Source: Rhodospirillales bacterium (GTDB lineage Bacteria > Pseudomonadota > Alphaproteobacteria > Rhodospirillales > Defluviicoccaceae). Taken from it: a stretch of DNA of 64,000 nucleotides. Shown piece after piece: positions 1-10,921 of the stretch (its first letter is position 1; every line of letters begins with the position of its first letter). The notes beneath the pieces were generated by a model. That model was not told where the DNA came from, ran no database searches, and saw only the letters and a program-made list of their open reading frames with translations. Position numbers and translations under genes: made by a program. The stretch spans positions 372,001 to 436,000 of the forward strand of contig JADJXQ010000004.1 in NCBI GenBank assembly GCA_016710335.1, given 5' to 3'.

Positions 1-604
1 CGATATTGACGAGAGCGTCAGCTTCGACCCTGGAGCTGTTTCGGTTTCGATAGCGTTGGAAGACGGGCAGAATGCCGCTGGTCCACTTGGCACCCGATTC
101 AGCTTCGTCCCCCCCAACCCAGGACCGGACGACATATTGGGCGTGGATTACACGTACTCCCTGAGCGGAAATTTCAAGGATCAAATTGCGCTTAAGGGCC
201 GGTTAGACAGCGAATACGAGGTCCTTAGCGCCTCGCTCGACATAGACCCAGGTCCCACTTTCAATGTCGGACCTGTTTTGAGTGGGACTCTCCCCATTCT
301 CCAGGGAGAGTTGGCTAACGAAACCATCATTACACCTGCCGAGAACTTGTCGATTACGCTTCATTATGACGTCCCCATGGCAATATTCGGGACGGTGGCG
401 GCCGATACGCTTGTCGGCACTGGCTTCGGTGACAAGATTATCGGTCTCGGCGGCGACGACATTCTGCACGGTTTGGCTGGCCCTGACGTGCTCGAGGCAG
501 GCCCCGGTAACGACCGATTGTTCGGCGGCGATGACAACGACAGCCTCAGCGGCGGCAACGGAGATGACTTGCTTTCCGGCGAGGCTGGCGCGGACACCCT
601 CGAC

Positions 605-1475
605 GGCGGTGCGGGCGTCGACATCGCGTCCTACGAGACCGCGGGCAACGGGTGTCGGTGGGCCTCAACGGGATCGGGGCGCGGATGCGCAGCGGGCGAC
701 GTTCTCCCCAACATCATACGGCCCGAACCACGCCGACTGGCTGGTCGGCACGGTCGGCAACGGATCGCGGCCCTCGGCGGCGGCGCCAGGCGCTGCACGG
801 GCCCGCGGGGCGCGCACCCTCGGCGGCGGGCGGGCGTCGACATCGCGTCCTACGGGGCAGGCACCTCAATCAGGGGATCGGGGTCCGCGGCGACGCGCAG
901 GGCGACGTTCTCGCCAACATCGAGTACCTGGTCGGCTCGAACCACGCCGACTGGCTGGTCGGCACGGTCGGCAACAACGCGATCGCGGCCCTCGGCGGCA
1001 ATGACACGCTGCACGGGCTCGCGGGCGCGGACACCCTCGACGGCGGTGCGGGCGTCGACATCGCGTCCTACGAGACCGCAGGCACGGGGGTGTCGGTAGA
1101 CCTCAATCAGGGGATCGGGGTCGGCGGCGACGCGCAGGGCGACGTTCTCGCCAACATCGAGTACCTGGTCGGCTCGAACCACGCCGACTGGCTGGTCGGC
1201 ACGGTCGGCAACAACGCGATCGGCCCTCAGGCAACAAAGCGCTGCACGGGCTCGCGGGGCGCACCCGCGGCGGTGCGGGGCGTCGACATCGCGTCCTACG
1301 AGCCCGCAGGCACGGGGGGGTGGGCCCGGGATCAGGGTCGGCGGCGACGCGCGGGGCGACGTTCTCGCCACATCGGGAGATCTGGTCGGCTCGAACCACG
1401 CCGACAGGCTGGTCGGCACGGTCGGCAACAACGCGATCGCGGCGCTCGGCGGCAATGACACACTGCACGGGTTTC
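605..1475 (+). repeat. Tandem repeat, ~237-bp unit, in RTX gene (about 4 copies)
   Basis: The intact unit encodes 79 residues beginning GVDIASYETAGTGVSVDLNQ and containing one RTX block. The conserved GVDIAS-coding segment recurs near 617, 836, 1054 and 1282. Observed spacings are about 219, 218 and 228 bp, all shorter than the 237 bp of the intact unit, so each copy boundary has lost bases and most junctions are out of frame. Confidence 0.75.
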
Positions 1476-1477
1476 TC

Positions 1478-2330
1478 GGTGACGACACGCTCGACGGCGG
1501 CGCGGGCGACGACACGCTCGACGGGGGCCTCGGCCGCAACACCATCGACGGCGGAGACGGGACGGACTGGGTTGGTTTTGGCGGAGCACTGGATGGGGTT
1601 GCTGTCTACCTCAGCGACACCCGTTATCGGTACCGGCTTCCGCAAGGAAGCCGTGGTGTGGATATCATCCGCGGCGTCGAAAACGTAACCGGAACGTCCT
1701 CCTCGACCGGAGGGACCGGCGCCGACAACATTGTCGGTAACAGCGCCGCAACGTGATCAACACCCCGCCGGGCGATGATAGGGTCTTTGGCGGGGCAGGG
1801 AACGATACAATCGACGCCGGCAAGGGGAACGACTCCGTGCGGGGCGGCGCCGGTGACGACACGCTCGACGGCGGCGCGGGCGACGACACGCTCGACGGGG
1901 GCCTCGGCCGCAACACCATCGACGGCGGAGACGGGACGGACTGGGTTGGTTTTGGCGGAGCACTGGATGGTGTCGCTGTCTACCTCAGCGACACCGGTAT
2001 CGGTACCGCCTTCCACAAGGGAGGCCGTGGTGTGGATATCATCCGCGGCGTCGAAAACGTAACCGGAACGTCCTCCTCGACCGGAGGGACCGGCGCCGAC
2101 AACATTGTCGGTAACAGCGCCGCGAACGTGATCAACACCCTGTCGGGCGATGATAGGGTCTTTGGCGGGGCCGGGAACGATACAATCGAGGCCGGCAAGG
2201 GGAACGACTCCGTGCGGGGCGGCGCCGGTGACGACACGCTCGACGGCGGCGCGGGCGACGACACGCTCGACGGGGGCATCGGCCGCAACACCATCGACGG
2301 CGGATCGGAAATCGATACGGTCACCTACTT
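1478..2330 (+). repeat. Tandem repeat, ~375-bp unit, in RTX gene
   Basis: The segment coding GDDTLDGGAGDDTLDGG starts near 1478, 1852 and 2227. The second spacing is 375 bp (125 codons); the first is 374 bp because one base is missing near 1750, which breaks the frame just before the intact C-terminal part. Apart from a few substitutions around 1620-1660 the copies are almost identical, which suggests recent duplication. Confidence 0.75.
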
Positions 2331-3298
2331 CAACACGGTGCCCGTGCCAGTGCTCGGTGTGAGTGTCGATCTGGCGGACGGCAGAGCCTCCGGCACGAGC
2401 TTGCAGAGCAAGTCCGTGTTCATGGACACGCTGCGCGACATCGAGAATGTCATCGGCACCTCCTCGTCCAGTGGGGGGCGCGGCCGAGACTTCATCGCAG
2501 GCAGCGAACAGGACAACAGGCTCGAGGGCCTCTCAGGAGACGATTTCCTCTTGGGTAGGGGCGGGAACGACACGCTGCTCGGTGGCTCAGGCGCCGACCT
2601 CTTGGCCGGTGGCGCGGGCGAAAACCGCATCTTCGGTGGCTCGGGAACCGATACGGTGCTGTTCCCATTAGCTGCGGTCGACTTGACCCAGGGCGTGGCG
2701 GTCGATCTGGGCGCCAACCGTGCGCACGACAAGCAGACCGGCGGATTGCTGCGCCTGGACCATATTTTCGAGGTCGAGAACGTCCGGGGCACCGAGTTCG
2801 CCGACAAGATCGTCGGCGGGCCTGGTGAGAACCGGCTGACCGGCAATCAGGGCGATGACATCCTGACCGGCGGGGATGGTAAGGACACATTCGATTATCT
2901 GGTGCAGAAGGACCGTCCCGGCGGGTCCTTTGCCGATGGCCGGGATACGATCACCGACTTCGTCAGGGCGGACGATTTCCTGGAACTACGCTTTTACTTC
3001 GAACCGCTGTTGGGGAAAGCGAAGCCCTTCACCTTTGCGTCGCTCGACAGCAATGGTAACAGCGCGATCGACGGGGGCGACTACGTGGTCGAGGAGCTCA
3101 AGGACGGGGATGGCAATAGCATCGGCTTGCGAGTGGACATGGGACTCGCCACCGATGCGCTCGTGGACGATGCGACCCTCAAGATCGGCGCCGGCGTCGC
3201 AACCATCGAGGTTATCGGGCCGACTGAACTTGTCGACGCCGGCATTGTCGCCGACAACACCGTCTATCTGATCTGATACAGCGAAGTTCCGGTGGGGC

Positions 3299-3330
3299 GC
3301 GGGGAGGATCATCCTCCCCGCATCTTTTAT
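3299..3330 (+). terminator. Rho-independent terminator after RTX gene
   Basis: A GC-rich inverted repeat with arms GCGGGGAGG and CCTCCCCGC around a 5-nt loop is followed by ATCTTTTAT. It lies 23 bases past the RTX stop codon. Confidence 0.8.
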
Positions 3331-3607
3331 CTTAGCAGCCCATTGACGATGTGTCCGTTGTGATCATGTCGGCTCTGTGGTGAAAGCGATGACGAGGATG
3401 CCGGGGCCGGTTTGGTCGGGAGCGTACAGGACGATCGACGCCCCTTCCCGGCGCGGACGATGACCAGGAGGGCCCGGACGCGGGCGCCCGCGGGCGGCGG
3501 CCTCCTTCGGCGTTCCGGCGCCGATCAGATGGCGCATAAGAAGCCCGAGGTTGTGGCCGGCCGGCTTTGAGGCCTAAACTTTACGCGTTCCCCGCGTCGG
3601 TGCGCCC
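3331..3607. other. Intergenic stretch, no gene seen
   Basis: Between the RTX terminator and the ornithine cyclodeaminase-like gene there is no open frame with coding character, no clear promoter and no repeat that I can support. It presumably holds the promoter of the downstream gene. Confidence 0.4.
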
Positions 3608-4576
3608 ATGCAAGTTCTTTCCCCACAACAGACCAAGGCCGCGCTGCCCTTCGATCGCCTGATCGCGGCGCTCGATGCTGGGTTCCGTGCCGACGTTACC
3701 GCGCCGCTTCGCCACCATCATGTCATGCCGACGCCGGGCCGGCGCGACGCTGTGCTTCTGCTCATGCCCGCCTGGCAGAACCCGGGGCAGAACCCGGGGC
3801 AGAACACGGGCTGGGGCGGCGTCAAGCTGGTGAACGTGCACCCGGACAACGCCGCCAAGGGCCTGCCGGCGATCTCGGCGACTTATGTGCTGTTCGACCG
3901 GGAGACGGGCGAGCACCGGTTGATCCTCGACGGCGGCGAGTTGACCGCGCGGCGCACCGCCGCGGCCTCGGCGCTGGCCGCCAGAAGGCTCGCACGACCC
4001 GAAAGCCGGCGCCTTCTCGTCGTCGGCGCGGGGCGCGTCGCGGCGAACCTTCCCCATGCCTATTCCGCAGTACTTCCGATCGACGCCGTCGCCGTCTGGA
4101 GCCGCACCGAAGCGAGCGCGCGCGACCTGGTGGCAACGCTTCGCGCGCAGGGGATCGCCGCAAGCCACGCCTCCGACCTGCAAGCGGCGGTCGCCGAGGC
4201 CGACGTCATCTCCTGCGCCACCCTGGCCCGTGACCCTGTCTTGAAGGGCGACTGGCTCAAACCGGGCCAACACGTGGATCTCATCGGCAGCTTCACGCCG
4301 GACATGCGCGAAGCCGATGACGTGGTGATGCGCCGCGCGCGGATCTTCATCGACACCGGCCACGCGAAGCTCGAAAGCGGCGACATCAAGACCCCGCTGG
4401 AAACGGGTGTCATCACCGAAAGCGATATCTGCGCGACCCTCGCGGACTTGTGCCGAGACGACGCCTACCCGCGTAATTCGCCCGACGAAATCACGCTCTT
4501 CAAGGGCGTCGGCACCGCCATCGAGGACCTCAGCGCCGCCGTCCTTGCTTTGGAAGTCAGCTCCGAATCTGCGTAG
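3608..4576 (+). CDS. Ornithine cyclodeaminase / mu-crystallin family protein
   Basis: This 322-aa protein has the full-length architecture of the OCD/mu-crystallin family: an N-terminal dimerisation/substrate part with the basic segment GGVKLVNVHPDN, a DGGELTARRTAAASALAA helix, and a Rossmann NAD(P) fold starting at LLVVGAGRVAANL, followed by SRTEASARDLVATL. Known members include ornithine cyclodeaminase, alanine dehydrogenase (Archaeoglobus type) and delta1-piperideine/pyrroline-2-carboxylate reductases. Substrate cannot be read from the sequence. The ATG at 3608 gives a normal-length N-terminus. An unusual QNPGQNPGQNTG stretch, encoded by a 12-bp triplicate, sits in a surface-loop position. 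It is monocistronic in this window. Confidence 0.85.
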   Translation: MQVLSPQQTKAALPFDRLIAALDAGFRADVTAPLRHHHVMPTPGRRDAVLLLMPAWQNPGQNPGQNTGWGGVKLVNVHPDNAAKGLPAISATYVLFDRETGEHRLILDGGELTARRTAAASALAARRLARPESRRLLVVGAGRVAANLPHAYSAVLPIDAVAVWSRTEASARDLVATLRAQGIAASHASDLQAAVAEADVISCATLARDPVLKGDWLKPGQHVDLIGSFTPDMREADDVVMRRARIFIDTGHAKLESGDIKTPLETGVITESDICATLADLCRDDAYPRNSPDEITLFKGVGTAIEDLSAAVLALEVSSESA

Positions 4577-4958
4577 ATCGGATTAGCCGCAGGCGCAATC
4601 CGACGCATGACTGTTTCACCGGCTTGACAGCAACTCCGCCTGCCGCTATGTTCCGGTAATGTCCCGGTCGGGCGGCATCGGCAGCATGCCGGAGACAATT
4701 AAGACGAGAAACACGGCAGAATAATAAATCGGCGGTTGCGTAATTCCCCGCAGGAACATCCTTTAAAATCAATCGCTTACGTGACGCTCTGCATACATCC
4801 GACTACATCCGCATACATTTTCGCCGTGGATTCGGACACAAATCGATATGGTTCAGGCACTTACGTCGTTCTGCCTGTAAAAAAACCGCATGCAAATCGT
4901 CCGGAATCGTGCCAAACGTCGGGTCTTGTATCAGCAGCAGACGGTAGCGAGCCAAACC
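4577..4958. other. Intergenic region holding dispersed element copy A
   Basis: No gene is visible. The region contains AT-richer stretches and, from 4791, one copy of a ~130-bp element that recurs at 40751. The rest (4577-4790) shows no feature I can support. Confidence 0.5.
4791..4913 (+). repeat. Dispersed intergenic element, copy A
   Basis: It starts with GCATACATCC...TACATCCGCATACAT, has GGACACA at offset 43, TTACG at offset 70, then an A-run and a final GAATCGTGC. The same blocks occur with exactly the same spacing for the first ~80 nt in copy B (40751-40882); the last block is shifted by about 10 nt. Both copies sit just upstream of a + strand gene. Function is unknown; it could be a promoter/regulatory element or a small RNA. 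Confidence 0.55.
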
Positions 4959-5456
4959 ATGCGTTCGGCGATCCTCGTCCTCGTGGGACTGTTGTTGGTG
5001 TCGGGGTGCGCGTTCGACGGCTCGGCGCTGTGGCCCAAGAAAGAGAACGCCGGCGGCGGTGGGGCGGCGGATGCAGGGGCTGAGCGCGCCGCCCTGCGGT
5101 CCGAAAGCGCGGGGGCGGCCGAAGGCGAGGTGCGGCGGCCGCTGGTGCGGCCCCTGATGATCGTCGCGCCCGATGTGGATCGCGCCGCTTACGAGCCCTC
5201 CCTCTACAACGTGGTCCGCGACACGCTCGACCGGCAGCCCAACGCCCTGTTCGACGTGGTGGCCGTGGCGCCGGGCGCTGCGGCCGGACCCACGGCCAAT
5301 AGCGGCACAGCGAGGTCATCGCCGGTTGAGCGGCAGGCGGATCGGGTGCGCGATACCCTGATGGCCCTCGGCCTGCCGCCGACCCGCATCGCCGCCGCCT
5401 CCCAGGCGGCCGCGCCCGGGGCGGACGGCGAAGTGCGCATCTACACCCGCTACTAG
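4959..5456 (+). CDS. Small outer-membrane lipoprotein, unknown function
   Basis: The chosen ATG at 4959 gives a classic lipoprotein signal: MRS, a hydrophobic core and the lipobox LVSGC about 15-20 residues in. An upstream in-frame ATG at 4890 would add a basic 23-residue extension and is less likely. The mature part (~145 aa) starts with a low-complexity Gly/Ala/Glu linker and ends with a compact domain (VAPDVDRAAYEPSLYNVVRD ... VEIYTRY-like end) whose layout, with VRDTLMALGLPPTRIAAAS, loosely resembles the C-terminal part of OmpA-like or TPR-free periplasmic lipoproteins. I do not recognise a family. It ends 45 nt before gpt. Confidence 0.7.
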   Translation: MRSAILVLVGLLLVSGCAFDGSALWPKKENAGGGGAADAGAERAALRSESAGAAEGEVRRPLVRPLMIVAPDVDRAAYEPSLYNVVRDTLDRQPNALFDVVAVAPGAAAGPTANSGTARSSPVERQADRVRDTLMALGLPPTRIAAASQAAAPGADGEVRIYTRY

Positions 5457-5501
5457 CCCACCGGGCGGATCAGGCGCGGGCCGGGACAAGGATTGCCGAG
5501 C

Positions 5502-5999
5502 GTGCCTCGAGACGCTGCGTCGACGGCCAGGATCCACACCGTTTCGTGGCACGAGGCCCATCGCGATGCGACGGACCTTGCGGCTCGGCTTTCGGCCCTC
5601 GGCCCGTGGCGGGGCGCCATCGCCATCAGCCGCGGCGGCCTGGTTCCGGCGGCGATCATCTGCCGGCTATTGTCCATCCGTCTCGTCGAGACCGTGTGCA
5701 TCGCCAGCTACGACGGCAGGCGCAAGGGCGCGGTCAACATCCTCAAACCGATCCCCGCCGCGGTCGGCGACGGCGCCGGCTGGCTTCTCATCGACGACCT
5801 GGTCGACAGCGGCGCCACCGCCGGAGAGGCGCGCCGTATGGCCCCCCGCGCCCACTACGCCGCCCTCTACGCCAAGCCCCAAGGCAGGCCGCTCGCCGAC
5901 AGCTTCATCCGCGAGGTCGAACAGGACGTATGGATCGATTTTCCGTGGGACCGCGACCCGGCGCTGCCCACGACGTCCGTGTCCTCATCGGGGTCATGA
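5502..5999 (+). CDS. gpt: Xanthine-guanine phosphoribosyltransferase
   Basis: The protein converts xanthine, guanine or hypoxanthine plus PRPP to the nucleotide in purine salvage. It matches E. coli Gpt along its length: IAISRGGLVPAAI near the N-terminus, VCIASYDGRRKG, the PRPP-binding motif LLIDDLVDSGATA, YAKPQGRPLAD and the C-terminal DVWIDFPWD. GTG at 5502 is chosen as the start because AAGGA lies 9 nt upstream; a TTG at 5493 would abut that site directly. Confidence 0.92.
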   Translation: MPRDAASTARIHTVSWHEAHRDATDLAARLSALGPWRGAIAISRGGLVPAAIICRLLSIRLVETVCIASYDGRRKGAVNILKPIPAAVGDGAGWLLIDDLVDSGATAGEARRMAPRAHYAALYAKPQGRPLADSFIREVEQDVWIDFPWDRDPALPTTSVSSSGS

Positions 6000-6038
6000 C
6001 CCGCTGCGGGGAGTTCCACCGGGCGCCCGGCCGGATCC

Positions 6039-6825
6039 CTACCGAGCGGTCGCGGAGCGTCCGCCTGCGCCCGCGTCGACCACTCCCGGGATCGGCCGGG
6101 TCGGGCCGTCAAACGCACCCTTCAGCGCATCCACCCCGGACTGCGGCCGCGCCAGCGGGACGAGATCCCGCCGGGCCTGTCGCCGCTCGTCGGTGTCGAT
6201 GTTCATCCGCCGGTCGCGCTCTTCGATCAGGCCCGGCCGAGCCTCGCCGAAGCGATTGAACGACCACGCCAGAGCCGGCGTGCCGACGGGCAGGGAGGCG
6301 TGGGCGCCGGCGCTGCGGCTGGTGTTCCAGGTGTGCCAGGTCTTGCCGTAGCTGTTGATCTTGCCCTTCATCAGCTCATGTTCGGCCGCGCCCGGCAACC
6401 CCGGCGCCACAAGCTGGCCGGACAAAATTTCACCGTTATGCGGATGCCAGTACTGCTTTTCCGCCGGAGGCAGGGTCTCGAACAGCCGCTCCGAAATGAT
6501 GTACTCGATGCCGTTCAGGTTGGCGTCGCCGGTGTTGCCGTCATAGAGCGCACTGCATGAAGTCCGCGTTACTTTGACGACAGAAGTGATGGGCTTCCAG
6601 CTGATGCTGCGGGTCGTCCTTGAGGGGATGGAACCCGACCAGATAGACGTCGAGCGCATGGGTCGGCGCATCCCTCTGCACCGCCGCCGCCGCCGCCTCC
6701 AGCGCTGCGTCCTTGGCGCTCTCGGCCGATCCGGGCGGTTCGGCGGCCGGTTCCGTGGATCCCGATCCGGTGCATCCGGCAACGATCAGCGTCACCAGCC
6801 CCGCTGCAAGCGATTTACGGTTCAT
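6039..6825 (-). pseudogene. DUF1264 (OBAP-like) lipoprotein, single frameshift
   Basis: The gene starts with a lipoprotein signal (MNRKSLAAGLVTLIVAGC) and runs as the DUF1264/oil-body-associated-protein family: HALDVYLVGFHPLKDDP, HHFCRQSNADFMQCAL, then, in another frame, YDGNTGDANLNGIEYIISE, KQYWHPHNGEILSGQL, HELMKGKINSYGKTWHTW and a family-typical end (ERRQARRDLVPLA). The two halves join at FMQCAL/YDGNT near base 6549, where one base appears to be missing. Restoring one base gives a full-length ~260-aa protein, so this is either a recent mutation or a sequence error. Function of bacterial members is not established. Confidence 0.85.
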
Positions 6826-6958
6826 CCGAAGCCTCTCATCCGATCGTTGCCCGTTCGCCCTCAACGCATACCCGGAACCCAATGTTCCGGAACGTCGCTG
6901 CGCGCGATCGACAACCGCCGCACCATGCAGCCGCGCCCGCCGGGCCGAACGCTTGCCG

Positions 6959-7648
6959 CTATTGTTCCGGATCACCCTTTGCCTTGCCGGCGGGCGCCGT
7001 GGCCGGTTTTCCGGCCGCAGCCGTAGCCGGTTCGCCGACGGACGCAGCAGCGGCTTCATGGGCGGCGCGTTCCTCCGCCGCGGCGCGGCGCTGCAGCTTG
7101 CGGAGTGCCCGCATCCGCTTCATCCGCCGGAGCCGCACGATGTAGGCCACCGAGAGCCGGTAGCCGAGCCAGGCGCTGCCGATCGCATACGGCACGCAGC
7201 CGATGAACATCGGCAGGCCCTGCTCGGTCCAGATAACCTGCGCCCAGGCGACGATGCCCTGCCATAACCCCTCCACCGACAGGGCGGCCTCCCATGCCGC
7301 GGCGAAGTGTGCATAGCCGCTGGCGAGGCTCGGCTGTCCCAGCATCAACTGGCCGGTGATGTAATAGACGTAATAGACGGGGATCAGGGTGAACACGTTG
7401 GTGACCCACGTCCACGCCAGCGCCACCAGGATGTTGAACTCCCAGCCCGGCCGCGCGCGCGCCACCAGCCAGGTCAGCCCCACCAGGTACATCTGCACGC
7501 CGATCAGCGGCGTGAACGCCCAGAACAGGCCCACCGTGATTCCGCGCGCAGTATACTCCGGCGGATGGGCGCTGCGCCTGACCGGGATCATCAGGCGCAG
7601 GTGCACCAGCCGGCCGAGGCGCTGCCACAGCGAAAACGGCCGCCTCAC
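6959..7648 (-). CDS. DUF2062 membrane protein
   Basis: This 229-aa protein has the DUF2062 pattern: an N-terminal amphipathic segment, SAHPPEYTARGITVGLFWAF (the conserved P/G region), IGVQMYLVGLTWLVARAR, and two to three further hydrophobic segments including LMLGQ and IGSAWLGYRLSVAYIV. The tail is charged and Ala/Lys-rich. It is an inner-membrane protein of unknown function. It is divergent from the MFS gene at 7799. Confidence 0.8.
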   Translation of the reverse strand: MRRPFSLWQRLGRLVHLRLMIPVRRSAHPPEYTARGITVGLFWAFTPLIGVQMYLVGLTWLVARARPGWEFNILVALAWTWVTNVFTLIPVYYVYYITGQLMLGQPSLASGYAHFAAAWEAALSVEGLWQGIVAWAQVIWTEQGLPMFIGCVPYAIGSAWLGYRLSVAYIVRLRRMKRMRALRKLQRRAAAEERAAHEAAAASVGEPATAAAGKPATAPAGKAKGDPEQ

Positions 7649-7798
7649 CGAGGTTCACTCCGGGGTCCAGGGATCATCGTCGCGGGGATCGTTCCGTCAT
7701 CGCTGTGCTCGCAGGCGCAAGGCCTTGGCATTCATCCTCAATGATGTCAAGGATCGGGCGGATCCGCGCCCACGATCTCGACCTCGGGAGACCTCGAC

Positions 7799-9013
7799 GT
7801 GTTGCTGCTCCGGGTGTTTCTGCCGTTCGCGTGCGGCTACTTTCTCTCATACCTCTACCGGGTGGTGAACGCCGTCATCGCCCCCGACCTGATCCGGGAC
7901 GTCGGCGTCGACGCCGACGGTCTGGGCCTGCTGACCAGCGCCTACTTCCTCACCTTCGCCGCCTTCCAGTTGCCGCTGGGCGTGCTGCTCGACCGCTACG
8001 GGCCGCGGCGGACGGAGGCCGTGTTGCTCCTGTTCGCTGCTGCCGGTGCGGCAATGTTCGGCGTCGCCCGCGACCCGGCCGCGCTCGTCGCGGCGCGGGC
8101 GCTGATCGGCTTCGGCGTTTCGGCGTGCCTGATGGCGGCGTTCAAGGCGTTCGTCCAGTGGTTCCCCCGCAACCGCCTGCCGCTGGTCAACGGCTGCCAG
8201 ATGGCTGCCGGCGGTCTCGGCGCCATCGCCGCCACCCAACCGGTGGAGTTGGCGCTGACCGTGACCGACTGGCGCACCCTGTTCTTCGTCCTGGCCGCGC
8301 TGACCGTCGCCGCGGCTGCCCTGATCTACCTCGTGGTGCCGGAGCGGAGCGACGGCGGCGGTGGCGAGCCGCTCGCCCGCCAGTTGCGCGGCATCGGTGA
8401 CGTGTTCTCGAGCGCTTTGTTCTGGCGGGCGGCGCCCGCAACGGTGCTCTCCCAGGCAACGTTTCTCTCCATCCAGGGGCTGTGGTCCGGACCGTGGCTC
8501 CGCGACGTGGCGGGTCTCGATCGCGGCGAGGTGGCAACGGCGCTGCTCTTCATGGCGGCGGCGATGGTCGCCGGCTTCCTCGTCATGGGCACCATCGCCG
8601 AGCGCCTCGCCCGGGTCGGCGTGCCGCCGCTCACGGTCGGCGTTGCCGGCATGGCGGTGTTCGCGGCGGTACAGTCGCTCATCGTCTTTCAGGATACCGC
8701 TGCCGTCATCCCCGTCTGGATGGCGTTCGGCTTTTTCGGAACCAGCGGCATCATTCCCTATGCGGCGTTGTCACAGAGATTTCCAGCGCATCTGGCGGGG
8801 CGCCTCAACACCGGCCTCAATCTCCTGGTGTTCGTCGGCGCGTTCGCCGCGCAGTGGGGCATCGGCGCGGTCATCGCCCAGTGGCCGCCGACCGCGGCCG
8901 GCAACTACGATCCGGCCGGCTATCAGACCGCATTCGGCGTCATGCTCGGCCTGCAACTCATGGCGCTGACGTGGTTCGTGCTATATCGCCGTGACGCGAC
9001 GCCCGCGGATTGA
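7799..9013 (+). CDS. MFS transporter
   Basis: This 404-aa protein has about 12 hydrophobic segments and the MFS loop 2-3 signature LPLGVLLDRYGPRR after TM2. The N-terminal half carries RVVNAVIAPDLIRD and FGVSACLMAAFKAF, a pattern common in the anion/nitrate-nitrite and sugar-phosphate related MFS branches. Substrate cannot be assigned. GTG at 7799 is supported by GGGAG about 9 nt upstream. It is monocistronic, 99 nt before purB. Confidence 0.85.
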   Translation: MLLLRVFLPFACGYFLSYLYRVVNAVIAPDLIRDVGVDADGLGLLTSAYFLTFAAFQLPLGVLLDRYGPRRTEAVLLLFAAAGAAMFGVARDPAALVAARALIGFGVSACLMAAFKAFVQWFPRNRLPLVNGCQMAAGGLGAIAATQPVELALTVTDWRTLFFVLAALTVAAAALIYLVVPERSDGGGGEPLARQLRGIGDVFSSALFWRAAPATVLSQATFLSIQGLWSGPWLRDVAGLDRGEVATALLFMAAAMVAGFLVMGTIAERLARVGVPPLTVGVAGMAVFAAVQSLIVFQDTAAVIPVWMAFGFFGTSGIIPYAALSQRFPAHLAGRLNTGLNLLVFVGAFAAQWGIGAVIAQWPPTAAGNYDPAGYQTAFGVMLGLQLMALTWFVLYRRDATPAD

Positions 9014-9112
9014 GCACTCCTCCCGGCTTCTGTTCAGCATGGCAGCGCTTTGCCGCCGGGGAAGAACGTGGCAGGGTGCGCGGCGCCGCCCAGCAACGAC
9101 GTCGAGGACGCC

Positions 9113-10411
<1,299 letters not shown>

Positions 10412-10438
10412 CCGGGCTCTCGGAATGTCGGAGGGGGC

Positions 10439-10804
10439 TCAGTCGCCGACCCGGACGTGGTCGGGGCCGAGTGCCTTCGGGAACTCGCGGGCCAGGCTTT
10501 CCAGGGCCTCGGTGTAAAACTTCTGGAGCGCTGCCTTGACGTCGTCCTCGCCCTTCCTGACGCCGCGGCGTCGGAAGTCCTCCACCACCCGCGCAAGGAC
10601 CCGGCCGACGCCCGGCTGCTCCATATTGAGCGACACGAGCATCCGCGCATACGCCTCGCCCTCGGCGCGGTTGAGGCCCATCTGCTCCGCCGCCCACGCC
10701 CCGAGCAGCTTGTTGCGGCGGCATTGGGCCTTGAAGATCAGCTCCTGACCGAGCTTGTACTTGGCCTCGTGACCGCGCTCGATCTCGGCAAAGGCATCCC
10801 GCAT
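10439..10804 (-). CDS. DUF1476 protein, F1-ATPase inhibitor zeta subunit
   Basis: This 121-aa protein matches the alphaproteobacterial DUF1476 family, whose Paracoccus member is the zeta subunit that inhibits F1-ATPase hydrolysis. Typical elements are the N-terminal MRDAFAEIERGHEAKYKLGQ, FKAQCRRNKLLGAWAAEQMG, and a C-terminal helical part with VLARVVEDFRRRGV and DDVKAALQKFYTEAL. The start at 10804 gives the usual N-terminus; the frame remains open upstream to 10888 without family similarity. It converges on purB with 27 nt between stops. The F0 operon lies 40 kb away at 50.7-53.2 kb. Confidence 0.88.
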   Translation of the reverse strand: MRDAFAEIERGHEAKYKLGQELIFKAQCRRNKLLGAWAAEQMGLNRAEGEAYARMLVSLNMEQPGVGRVLARVVEDFRRRGVRKGEDDVKAALQKFYTEALESLAREFPKALGPDHVRVGD

Positions 10805-10921
10805 CGACCGCCTCCAGGCGCTTCTTGTTGCACGTCCTAAACTTACTCCAATTCCGACTCCGCCACAACGGAGAGCATGGCCGGCCATCGCATCGCAGCC
10901 CCGCCGGGATCAGATGCGAGC

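Larger units (their letters stand above)
1..3276 (+). pseudogene. RTX (hemolysin-type Ca-binding) secreted protein, 5' partial, frame-broken
   Basis: The reading frame is already open at base 2, so the gene begins left of the window. The first ~110 residues form a beta-rich domain, and from about base 400 onward there are dense GGxGxDxL nonapeptide repeats (for example GLGGDDILHG and GGNGDDLLSG), the calcium-binding RTX roll of type I secreted proteins. The last ~120 residues resemble the serralysin-type C-terminal region (DTITDFVRADDFLEL) and end in a hydrophobic tail (DNTVYLI), as expected for an uncleaved T1SS signal. The frame is intact from 1753 to 3276 but changes several times between about 640 and 1752, where near-identical repeat copies differ by small indels. 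Either the gene is decayed or the sequence has errors in the repeats. No T1SS transporter genes are visible in the window, and no enzymatic domain is visible in the part present. Confidence 0.85.
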
